Origin: Tritrichomonas musculus
Lineage: Eukaryota > Parabasalia > Tritrichomonadida > Tritrichomonadidae
Length of the DNA: 64,000 bases
Direction of reading: 5' to 3'
Assembly: GCA_039105265.1 (NCBI GenBank)
Contig: JAPFFF010000007.1
Span: 3,162,001 to 3,226,000, forward strand
Position numbers and translations under genes: made by a program
Notes under the pieces: generated by a model
Databases searched by the model: none
What the model was told of the DNA's origin: nothing
The model's input: only the letters and a program-made list of their open reading frames with translations
Shown: positions 57,306 to 64,000 of the stretch, piece after piece
Position numbering within the stretch: the first letter of the stretch is position 1
Layout: each line of letters opens with the position of its first letter

Positions 57306-59402
57306 TTATGCCATTTCTGGATCAACTTGTGAACCAGCTGGTGATTCATCATCGATATATTCAAGGCCATCGAGTGAGAGCTTGAAGTAGGTGTCTCTGC
57401 ATAAACAGAGTTGGACAGGTGGTGGTCTAACAATGGCTCCACTTGGTTCGATAATCTTGTAATATGTATCATTATCACCAGTGAATATTGGTTGACCATT
57501 GACTTGAATTTGGATATTGCCTTTGCCACCATCTAAGCCATCATAACAGTATCCAGCAGATGCACGTTCAGTTTGGACATTGAATACAAATGATGTGGCA
57601 TCACTCAATGTATTGCGATATCGAATACCATTTTCATCGTTCTTGGGCATGGTGAAGCTATCTTCGAATTCCTTTGAACATTGGAGTGTGATACCATCGA
57701 GGTCTCCAGCAGTTAATTGGCTTTCGAAGAATCTGGCACCAATGGTACTGACATTCTCATCTGGGAAGTTCTTACCACCAATATTCAAGAAGCAGTTTTG
57801 GTAAACCGGATTCTCAAATACAGTCAAATCATTGTGGTGCTTGGGGAACAACAATGACATGCTTGTGACATTGATTAATGGGATATTCAATGTAGACTTG
57901 ATTCCGTTAGCGGCAGCTGCAATTGGGAATGCATGGTAATCGACCTTTTGAGATGGGATTACTAGGCCTTCACGTAATATGGATTCAATGCTTGCACGAG
58001 TGGCTTCACAAACACCATAGCCTTGCATGTTGGACTTACAGAGAGTGATGGTCATTCGGTTAACAGTGAGTGTTGCTGGTTGTGATGAATATGTTTCACT
58101 CAAGATTTGCTTTCTAGCACCATGATATTCACTCATGATGTGGTTAGCAGATTTAGCAACGGTCTTCTCGATTTGCCATACATAGTACTTACCATCATTG
58201 TGTTGCAAAGCTGGTTTGGTGTAATCCGGATTGGCTAAACATATTTCTTCATCAGTGGCAGTTGGCTTGAGGTCCAATTTAGCAAACTCATCTGCTGTAT
58301 AGCTGAAATACATGACAAGATCCTGTGCGATATCATCATAAGTATATGAACCATCACTTTGGAAATTGTATTGTTCACCAATTCTGTATCTAAGCTTATA
58401 TTTGATTGGAGCTGGAGTTGGACTTGGACTTGGTGATGGATCTGGCTTATCTTCTTCTTCAGGAGATGGGTCTGGAGTTGGAGATGGTGAAGGTCCTGGT
58501 GAAGGTCCTGGTGAAGGTCCTGGAGTTGGAGATGGTGAAGGTGTTCCTGGTCCTGGGATGATAGCCTCATTACCGATTTGAGTGAATTGATGTTTGAGAT
58601 GTCCATATGCTTTGATTTGTTTGAGTTTATCGAGTTCCTCTGGGGATACGCTATCATTATCTTCGAGGAATGCCTTAGCTTCAGCAACCGTGTATGGGTC
58701 AATGGCAGCCCAAACAAGACCAGCTGGACTGACTTGGAATCTAATGGATAAATCACCAATGATTCCATTAGGGAATAAGTCAAATGCCTGTAATGCAAGC
58801 AAGTCATCAAATGGTACATTCAAGTCGAATTCAGTTGTGGTCTTACCACCATTCTTGAAGCTATTGAGATTAACGTATGAACCAGCATGAGTTTGACTGT
58901 AATTGCTGATGTTCTCCCATAAGCTGTGAACGAATCTGCGACGCATCTTCTCAGTCTCTGGCTTCAAAACCGAGTATAGGAAGCCCTCGCGAATGCATTC
59001 ATTTTGCTGATATCCGACATTGACATTGTTATGGAGAATCTCGAGCCTGTCGAATAATTGGTTCGAGGACTTAAATCCGACAAACAGTTTATAGAAGTTA
59101 TTTGGATCATTGATCTCTTGCAATTTGGCCAAATCGGTGTTCAATTGCAAATCGAGTTTGATGTGGAATGTGAGGAAGCCTTTGTCGATATCGCTAATGA
59201 AGTGGTCGGGATGTGTTAATGAAATCTGTGAGTACTGGCCTTGGTGAAATGGGGCTGGCTGGTCATGGCAATCGACTGTTCTAAATGAGAAGCTTCTGGT
59301 ACCATCATTCACATTGATGATATTTCGCATCTTCTGGAATGTGTCATTGACATTCCCAACCTCGTATTTCAAATTGTGAGCTCTTTCGTTCCTGTATCTC
59401 AT
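57306..59402 (-). CDS. Putative Polinton major capsid protein
   Basis: This 698-residue protein starts from the ATG at 59402 (the frame opens earlier at GTG). It has beta-rich sequence in two large halves, with phrases such as FLTFHIKLDLQL, FDLNVPFDDL and GDLSIRFQVSPAGLVW in the first and LNIPLINVTSMSLLF in the second, consistent with a double jelly-roll capsid protein. Residues 283-332 form a Pro/Ser-rich loop (PSPTPGPSPG repeats). The G+C-richer, even codon use suggests high expression. The assignment rests on size, beta content and position beside the packaging ATPase; no profile search was possible. Confidence 0.68.
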   Translation of the reverse strand: MRYRNERAHNLKYEVGNVNDTFQKMRNIINVNDGTRSFSFRTVDCHDQPAPFHQGQYSQISLTHPDHFISDIDKGFLTFHIKLDLQLNTDLAKLQEINDPNNFYKLFVGFKSSNQLFDRLEILHNNVNVGYQQNECIREGFLYSVLKPETEKMRRRFVHSLWENISNYSQTHAGSYVNLNSFKNGGKTTTEFDLNVPFDDLLALQAFDLFPNGIIGDLSIRFQVSPAGLVWAAIDPYTVAEAKAFLEDNDSVSPEELDKLKQIKAYGHLKHQFTQIGNEAIIPGPGTPSPSPTPGPSPGPSPGPSPSPTPDPSPEEEDKPDPSPSPSPTPAPIKYKLRYRIGEQYNFQSDGSYTYDDIAQDLVMYFSYTADEFAKLDLKPTATDEEICLANPDYTKPALQHNDGKYYVWQIEKTVAKSANHIMSEYHGARKQILSETYSSQPATLTVNRMTITLCKSNMQGYGVCEATRASIESILREGLVIPSQKVDYHAFPIAAAANGIKSTLNIPLINVTSMSLLFPKHHNDLTVFENPVYQNCFLNIGGKNFPDENVSTIGARFFESQLTAGDLDGITLQCSKEFEDSFTMPKNDENGIRYRNTLSDATSFVFNVQTERASAGYCYDGLDGGKGNIQIQVNGQPIFTGDNDTYYKIIEPSGAIVRPPPVQLCLCRDTYFKLSLDGLEYIDDESPAGSQVDPEMA
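58407..58556 (-). repeat. Pro-Ser repeat tract in the capsid gene
   Basis: Repeated GGTCCTGGTGAA-like and GGAGTTGGA-like units (plus strand) encode PGPSPGPSP and PSPTP runs. The tract is in frame and lies between two beta-rich halves, so it probably forms an exposed flexible loop. Confidence 0.85.
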
Positions 59403-59449
59403 TTTGTATCTTGGAAAAAAGCTTGAAATCACATTTTTTTATATACCAA

Positions 59450-59701
59450 ATGGGTATTGGCATCTTCAAGAAGATTAAGAACGCTTTCAAGAACGTCGGC
59501 AGTAAGCTCAAGAATGCAGCTCAAACTGTCATCCGCAACATCCCAAGGGCAGTTGATATTGGTAAGGGTATCATCAATAGGATCAAGCCAATCGCCGACT
59601 TCATACCAGGTGTTGGACCAGTTGTAGACACCATCAGCACTGGACTCAATTACGTAAGCAAAGCTAATGATATAGGTAAATCCATACTGGACAAGGTTTG
59701 A
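59450..59701 (+). CDS. Small amphipathic protein beside the capsid gene
   Basis: This 83-residue basic protein starts MGIGIFKKIKNAFKNVGSKL, a strongly amphipathic helix. A second helix follows (AVDIGKGIINRIKPI), then a Gly/Pro-containing hydrophobic stretch (FIPGVGPVVDTIS). The start is the ATG at 59450. It is divergent from the capsid gene, 47 bases apart. The look is that of a membrane-active or core peptide like those in adenovirus-type virions; this is inference from composition and place. Confidence 0.6.
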   Translation: MGIGIFKKIKNAFKNVGSKLKNAAQTVIRNIPRAVDIGKGIINRIKPIADFIPGVGPVVDTISTGLNYVSKANDIGKSILDKV

Positions 59702-59751
59702 TCATCATAGAATATCCACATACATATGAATATATTTTTGTCCGTTTTGAA

Positions 59752-60186
59752 ATGAATTGCGATATTAGAGTTATAAATGATAACAAGCAGGAGCAACGCA
59801 CATTCAACTCAGTAGAGGAGTTCGACCTGTTCTACCAGAAGTACAAGGATATGTTCAATGAGAAGACCACCAATTACCTCAATAAAACCTACAAAATAAT
59901 CACCCCCGAATGCGAGTACAGGATTACCAAACGCACTGGCAAGGATGGCTCCAGTAATGTGTTTCTCAAGAAGATCACCAAGCCAGCCGATAATGACAAC
60001 CTGGTGGAGATCCAATTTGCAAGCATTCGCGCTGACATCAATGCATTGCAGTCAACAGTAGATGAATACACCAAGCGGATTACCACTTTGGAGAACACCA
60101 TTGGCGTGATCACCACAAAAATAAATCAGCTCACCAGTACTGTGAATGAGTGTACTGATGCAGTGAACGGTATCCTAAGACATTAG
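59752..60186 (+). CDS. Unknown Polinton protein with C-terminal coiled coil
   Basis: A 144-residue protein starts from the ATG at 59752, which has TATTTTTG 11 bases upstream. An N-terminal mixed domain (to ~85) precedes a heptad coiled coil (about 90-140, IRADINALQSTVDEYTKRI). It overlaps a doubtful convergent ORF by 4 bases. Small trimeric structural proteins have this shape, but no family is recognised. Confidence 0.6.
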   Translation: MNCDIRVINDNKQEQRTFNSVEEFDLFYQKYKDMFNEKTTNYLNKTYKIITPECEYRITKRTGKDGSSNVFLKKITKPADNDNLVEIQFASIRADINALQSTVDEYTKRITTLENTIGVITTKINQLTSTVNECTDAVNGILRH

Positions 60187-60437
60187 ATCTTGGAATTATT
60201 TGGGATTACCTGGTGATTGAGTGAGTGGTGTAGGGTTGATGATGTTGACTTAATGATTGGGTCATGCACAACACACCCCTTATCTTCATATTTTGGGATT
60301 GTGGGTTTGGTACAACTCATAGTTCGCCTATTTCGCATGTGACGTTCCAGGTGATTGAAATACGTAAGCCCATTTGAATCTCTTAATACACGGCGTTCCT
60401 CGTATGAATTACATTCCTGCGCTTTCGCGTATGACAT
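60183..60437 (-). CDS. Doubtful small ORF
   Basis: An 84-residue ORF starts with ATG; GATTAAATG at its start resembles that of the ATPase gene. Basic and His/Arg-rich (LERHMRNRR). It could be a small DNA-binding protein or non-coding. Confidence 0.35.
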   Translation of the reverse strand: MSYAKAQECNSYEERRVLRDSNGLTYFNHLERHMRNRRTMSCTKPTIPKYEDKGCVVHDPIIKSTSSTLHHSLNHQVIPNNSKI

Positions 60438-60471
60438 TTAATCTTGAAAAAACACTTTTTTTCATATCTAA

Positions 60472-60705
60472 ATGAGTGAATTGGGTGAATACAAGAAAGA
60501 GATTCCAGAGTTGAAGCGCATCAAGCATGATCTCAAGGAGAAGTGCTATATGTATAAGGGTCACCTCAATAACATCAAAGGGGGCATGCTGGGTAGCAAT
60601 GGTCTCGCAGTCCGTGAATCATTGATTGAAGATATTAATAGTTTGAAGGAAAAGGTTGCCAAACTTGAAAATGAGTTAGCTGAATTATCAAACGATAACC
60701 ACTAA
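60472..60705 (+). CDS. Small coiled-coil protein of the Polinton
   Basis: A 77-residue protein of nearly continuous charged coiled coil in two helices (about 4-30 and 48-74), split by a Gly-rich turn (NIKGGMLGSNG). ATG start. No family recognised. Confidence 0.5.
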   Translation: MSELGEYKKEIPELKRIKHDLKEKCYMYKGHLNNIKGGMLGSNGLAVRESLIEDINSLKEKVAKLENELAELSNDNH

Positions 60706-60762
60706 ATTTCTGGTAACAGCAATTTTGCTGTCACGATAGAGACCATTATTTTTGCACATTAA

Positions 60763-62118
60763 ATGTTTCACAAAGTAACATCATTCTTGTGGGGTGAGAA
60801 AGCAGTTCCTGCTACACCTAAGCCCCCTGAACCAGAAGGTACTTCATACCCTAAGCCCCCTGAGAACGCAGTTCCTGCTCCCCCTCCGCCACAGGAAATG
60901 GCTAATACCAACAAGAAATCATTCAAGATATTCGATAATGAGTACAAGTCATTGCTCAAGTACCCATTCAAATCCAAAATATCAAAATTGGACCCATCAC
61001 TGTTTATCGTCAATCCGGAGTATCATCATGAACCATTCGTGAAGGACTTCAAATTGAAATCATGCAGTCCCTATTCAAAACCGGATTTCTCATTAGAACC
61101 TGGCTGCTGGGAGGTCGATTTGATGTTTGTGAAGTACACTACGAAGAATGGTGATAAATTGGTACCCCATGAAACCATATACCTCATCATGGTGAATGTC
61201 AATACGCGATATCTAATTGTGGAACCACTTAAGAACAAACTAGCTGATACCATTAAGGATGCATACGCCAAAATCATTCTCAATAAATATGATGACTTCA
61301 AATTTAATACCATCAAATGTGATGGTGAAAATAATCTACTAAAAGTGCTTGATATAATTCCCTACAGAAGTCCAGACAAAAATAAATATGCAGGTACCAA
61401 AAATGTGTTGATTGACGGTAATGCAGTGATTGTCGATAAATCCAAACACAGCAACGCTCACAAAATCGTTGATGCAACCATTAGGACACTCCGTAATGCA
61501 TTCGGTTTAGATAATCGTAGAATTGGAGACCCATTCCTGATGCAACAGATGGTTCACTACTATAACAACACACCACATCGGTCTCTACGAATGCCCAATC
61601 CCAATTACCGAGATGATGAGTATTATGACCCGTATCTAGCGAAAGAGCCTAAGGAGATATACTATACGCCCAATCAAATGCAGCACAACCCAGATTTGGA
61701 GTGGAGATACATCAGGGATTGCCAATGGAGGCTACGTCGAGTCAAAAATAATATGCAAATGGATGGTCTGCTGAGTTATCGCAAGGGTAATATCATATTG
61801 ATCCATTACGATACATCCAAAACTGAGAAGAAGCATGAGAAGCAGAGGCGTGTGTTCAATGAGATTGCTGAATTCATAAGATACCATAATGGTAACGTCG
61901 AATGCAAATTGCTGAACCCATATCGTAGATTCCAGTTGAATGATGATAAGCAAGCAGGAACTGCGTTCTATGTGCCGTATATCAAAACCAAAACTGGTCG
62001 AACGCCTAAGACTGATGATGAGCGAGCTACTATAACTGTCCCCATCATGTACACCCGATTCGTGGCACCCAATTATGCATCACTAGGTGAAGACTATAAG
62101 CAGTACTTTGCTATCTAA
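60763..62118 (+). CDS. Polinton integrase (rve type)
   Basis: This 451-residue protein starts with a Pro-rich segment (about 14-45). The retroviral-type integrase core (about 110-285) follows, recognised by WEVDLMFV, then IKCDGENNLL and a helix HKIVDATIRTLRNAF, with HYYNNTPHRSL after it, as in Polinton and Ty3-type integrases. The C-terminal part (about 325-451) has an SH3/chromo-like layout (YRKGNIILIHYD). It would insert the element by DNA transposition. TATTTTTG lies 8 bases before the ATG. Confidence 0.82.
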   Translation: MFHKVTSFLWGEKAVPATPKPPEPEGTSYPKPPENAVPAPPPPQEMANTNKKSFKIFDNEYKSLLKYPFKSKISKLDPSLFIVNPEYHHEPFVKDFKLKSCSPYSKPDFSLEPGCWEVDLMFVKYTTKNGDKLVPHETIYLIMVNVNTRYLIVEPLKNKLADTIKDAYAKIILNKYDDFKFNTIKCDGENNLLKVLDIIPYRSPDKNKYAGTKNVLIDGNAVIVDKSKHSNAHKIVDATIRTLRNAFGLDNRRIGDPFLMQQMVHYYNNTPHRSLRMPNPNYRDDEYYDPYLAKEPKEIYYTPNQMQHNPDLEWRYIRDCQWRLRRVKNNMQMDGLLSYRKGNIILIHYDTSKTEKKHEKQRRVFNEIAEFIRYHNGNVECKLLNPYRRFQLNDDKQAGTAFYVPYIKTKTGRTPKTDDERATITVPIMYTRFVAPNYASLGEDYKQYFAI

Positions 62119-62121
62119 TAA

Positions 62122-62454
62122 ATGCCAAAGCGCTATTTCCATACACAGACCACCGAATTTACATTACCTGAGGATTTCATATATAGTCGCAACAAGAAAT
62201 ACATCGTAGTGCAGTATGTGGGAGCTATCCTGAATAAGACCATCATCGGCGATTTGATGGTACACTCGGATATTGTTGAATTCGACCCATACTGTGACCA
62301 CTTCATAATGCTAGCCAACAGACGGCAAACCAAGTATCGCAAATATGAGATGCTCAATAGGACCAAGCGGGATTTCAAAATATGGTTCACAGACCTGTAT
62401 GGTAATGAGATAAAACCCGATGCATTTGTGCTATCCTGCTTGCTAATCTATTGA
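62122..62454 (+). CDS. Small Polinton protein following the integrase
   Basis: A 110-residue beta-rich protein (MPKRYFHTQTTEFTLPEDF) whose ATG comes 3 bases after the integrase stop, so the two may share a transcript. Ends in a hydrophobic LSCLLIY. No family recognised. Confidence 0.55.
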   Translation: MPKRYFHTQTTEFTLPEDFIYSRNKKYIVVQYVGAILNKTIIGDLMVHSDIVEFDPYCDHFIMLANRRQTKYRKYEMLNRTKRDFKIWFTDLYGNEIKPDAFVLSCLLIY

Positions 62455-62478
62455 CCACGGCAGTTTATTTTTGGGTAA

Positions 62479-63786
62479 ATGTATCAAATTCAAATGAAAC
62501 CTGGTGAACAAAAAGTTATTGATGATCTGTTTATTCACTCTATTATAGTTAGTCCAAATGGTCATACCGTATATATGATACCAAAGTTTATTTCACCACC
62601 AAAATATGTGAATTATATAGGTTGTGGTTCACCATTTGAGAAGATAATGAAATATAGGTTCTATACGAGACGCTCAGATGAACCATCATATATATGGGCT
62701 GTGGACAACTCATTTGGTGAGGATATCGCGTATTTAACAACATTACCAAAAAATGATGTTCCAAAATTACCTCCTGACCCAAGAGATAATGATGATAAAA
62801 ATTTAGATTTATATACCCGAAGTGCCAATATTACTGGAATCTGTGATTGTGAAAATGGTGAAGCGTTTATAGCATTGCCACATGCAGTATTTCTGGAAAA
62901 GATTAAGGAAAAAACACCAATTCGCCCAGGTACAAATAGTGATTATCATTTTGGTATTCCAGCACTTGAAAATATATCATTCTTACCTAAGATTCAAATC
63001 ATTCAAAACGTTAAAACATATCACAGTCCCACACAATCGCGATTAACTGATAAGCAAAATTACAAATATGGCACACGTCCATTATCACTCACAATGAATT
63101 CACCAACATCATTTGCACCAAGAGCTATTTCCAATGGCAGTGCCGTGAAGAGTCTCGATACAGAAGCATTGCCTGATTCAGCTGAAGATCGATATAATAC
63201 TATATCCAATCAACCAAAAATTGATGCTGATGGTGTGCTTACTTCAACTGATGCCAGACCTAATACTGTGTCATTGAAACTCGGTAAGCCGAATGGTAGC
63301 ATAACTGAGTATCGTATACCAGGGGATTATCAGCAGCGTATCATCAAAAATCTTCGTGATAGACTCGCAAATAGTGGTATCAATATTCCCCCATTTGAAC
63401 TGAATCCAGATATTGCTAATGATAATCGTATGAGCAAAACATATCATGAAGATATTCCACGTAATAGAGCTGGTGAGCAAACGTATTATGATTTTGAGGA
63501 TACCGAATTAGAACCATTATCCATAACCGAGTCTCCGGTTTCACGTAAAAACCTCAATGCTTCACATGTATCATTTGGACCATCATTAAAATCCACAAGC
63601 ACAACACCTGCGAAAAAACCAGGTTTGAGGTCTAAACAAAATCGCAAATATCGTATTAAACGGAAGGTTAGGGTGGCAGCTCGACCATCCGCGAAGAAGC
63701 CACTCTGTGCAAATTCTCATCCAAAAATAGAATCTGCATTTAATGATGGTGAGTTTGATATTGAAATGGCTGATATTCCTGAATAA
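62479..63786 (+). CDS. Unknown Polinton protein
   Basis: This 435-residue protein has a beta-rich N-terminal domain (to ~180, MYQIQMKPGEQKVIDDLFIHS), a Ser/Thr/Asn-rich middle and a strongly basic stretch near 375-410 (RKYRIKRKVRVAARPSAKK). The first ~50 residues resemble those of the preceding 110-residue ORF in layout (short strands, HSxIVxxxxxx), so the two may be related. TATTTTTG lies 5 bases before the ATG. A DNA-binding virion component is possible; the function is unknown. Confidence 0.58.
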   Translation: MYQIQMKPGEQKVIDDLFIHSIIVSPNGHTVYMIPKFISPPKYVNYIGCGSPFEKIMKYRFYTRRSDEPSYIWAVDNSFGEDIAYLTTLPKNDVPKLPPDPRDNDDKNLDLYTRSANITGICDCENGEAFIALPHAVFLEKIKEKTPIRPGTNSDYHFGIPALENISFLPKIQIIQNVKTYHSPTQSRLTDKQNYKYGTRPLSLTMNSPTSFAPRAISNGSAVKSLDTEALPDSAEDRYNTISNQPKIDADGVLTSTDARPNTVSLKLGKPNGSITEYRIPGDYQQRIIKNLRDRLANSGINIPPFELNPDIANDNRMSKTYHEDIPRNRAGEQTYYDFEDTELEPLSITESPVSRKNLNASHVSFGPSLKSTSTTPAKKPGLRSKQNRKYRIKRKVRVAARPSAKKPLCANSHPKIESAFNDGEFDIEMADIPE

Positions 63787-63807
63787 AACCTTATATTATA
63801 TCACAAT

Positions 63808-64000
63808 TTATTTTTGCTCTTTTAACATAAAAGCACCAGCCTTAGCTTTACGCTCATCCTTTGCTTTATTATTTGCCGCCTTGAATTCCATATATCCCAT
63901 ACCATTATAGAGTTCCTTTTCAAGATATTCATTAATATGTTGCATGAATGCATCACGATATGCCTTAGCTCGTTCTTTACCACCGAATGCAATACCATTC
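63808..64000 (-). CDS. C-terminal part of a Polinton ORF (runs off the window)
   Basis: On the minus strand an open frame enters from the right edge and ends at a TAA at 63808. The visible ~63 residues (GGKERAKAYRDAFMQHINEY and a Lys/Ala-rich end) are helical and charged. It is convergent with the 435-residue ORF. The family cannot be told from this fragment. Confidence 0.55.
   Translation of the reverse strand, partial: NGIAFGGKERAKAYRDAFMQHINEYLEKELYNGMGYMEFKAANNKAKDERKAKAGAFMLKEQK

Larger units (their letters stand above)
46240..64000. mobile_element. Polinton/Maverick element, left part; continues past the window
   Basis: About 17.8 kb carry the Polinton gene set in part: rve-type integrase (60763-62118), FtsK/HerA packaging ATPase (55460-56416), a putative major capsid protein next to it (57306-59402), a helicase (46744-48438) and many small ORFs. 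The portion seen looks whole, with long open frames throughout, so it is probably young. The left end is not fixed. It is placed at a G+C-rich hairpin region (46241-46292) before the first gene because the opposite terminal repeat is outside the window. DNA polymerase B and protease genes are not in the window. Confidence 0.85.

Noticed and set aside
58235-58819. 194-codon His/Gln/Leu-rich frame inside the capsid gene
   Set aside because: It is the shifted reading of the Pro/Ser repeat tract and its surroundings, not an independent gene.
4844-59698. TTG or GTG starts at 4844, 27766, 39509, 54963, 57269, 59411, 59432 and 59698
   Set aside because: Eukaryotic initiation normally uses AUG, and a suitable in-frame ATG follows a few codons later in each case; those ATGs were used.
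46240-64000. A free dsDNA virus or bacterial contamination instead of an integrated element
   Set aside because: An rve-type integrase, packaging ATPase and capsid-like gene on a contig joined to trichomonad host genes fit a Polinton best.

Overview
The window is a nuclear segment from an AT-rich, gene-dense protist, most likely a trichomonad (Parabasalia; Tritrichomonas or Trichomonas type). The reasons: genes are intronless and closely packed on both strands; several start codons are preceded within 11-34 bases by the trichomonad initiator TCAYTW; several stop codons overlap the trichomonad polyadenylation signal UAAA (Sel1, carboxypeptidase, Akt-like kinase, beta-tubulin and adaptin genes); and the last ~18 kb is a Polinton/Maverick, an element family abundant in trichomonads. 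The organism name is an inference.

Layout, host part (1-44,670). In order: a Sel1-repeat protein whose 5' end lies before the window; a cytosolic carboxypeptidase of the tubulin deglutamylase type; a SYS1-like Golgi membrane protein; an ARM-like protein; a long coiled-coil protein; a possible C2-like protein; an Akt-like PH-AGC kinase; a TMEM17/216-like membrane protein; a small unknown; a 2,694-residue BEACH protein with lectin-like, WD40 and zinc-finger parts; NME7; two tandem tyrosyl-tRNA synthetase paralogues; a relic of a PLP-dependent decarboxylase; and beta-tubulin. Next comes about 4.9 kb of gene-poor AT-rich DNA with an 860-bp inverted-repeat transposon-like insertion. Then follow a pseudokinase divergent from a glycosyltransferase-like protein, a coiled-coil protein, proteasome subunit Rpn9, and a beta-adaptin best matching AP-4. 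Several products serve the flagellum, the microtubules or Golgi traffic: carboxypeptidase, NME7, beta-tubulin, the TMEM17-like protein, SYS1 and AP-4 beta.

Transition (44,671-46,240). This holds AT-rich DNA, a broken Q/N-rich gene with a recognisable initiator, and GC-rich hairpins.

Polinton/Maverick (about 46,240 to beyond 64,000). The part in the window looks whole. It carries an SF2 helicase resembling herpesvirus origin-binding proteins, preceded by ~53-bp iteron-like repeats. It also has a large putative virion surface protein, an FtsK/HerA-type packaging ATPase, a putative major capsid protein with a Pro/Ser loop, a small amphipathic protein, an rve-type integrase and about ten unknown ORFs. 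The motif TATTTTTG stands 5-11 bases before five of its start codons and may be its own promoter element. One gene sits inside a ~105-bp inverted repeat. No protein-primed DNA polymerase or cysteine protease is visible; both would be expected past the right edge.

Start codons were re-chosen at the first ATG wherever the longest open frame began with TTG or GTG.
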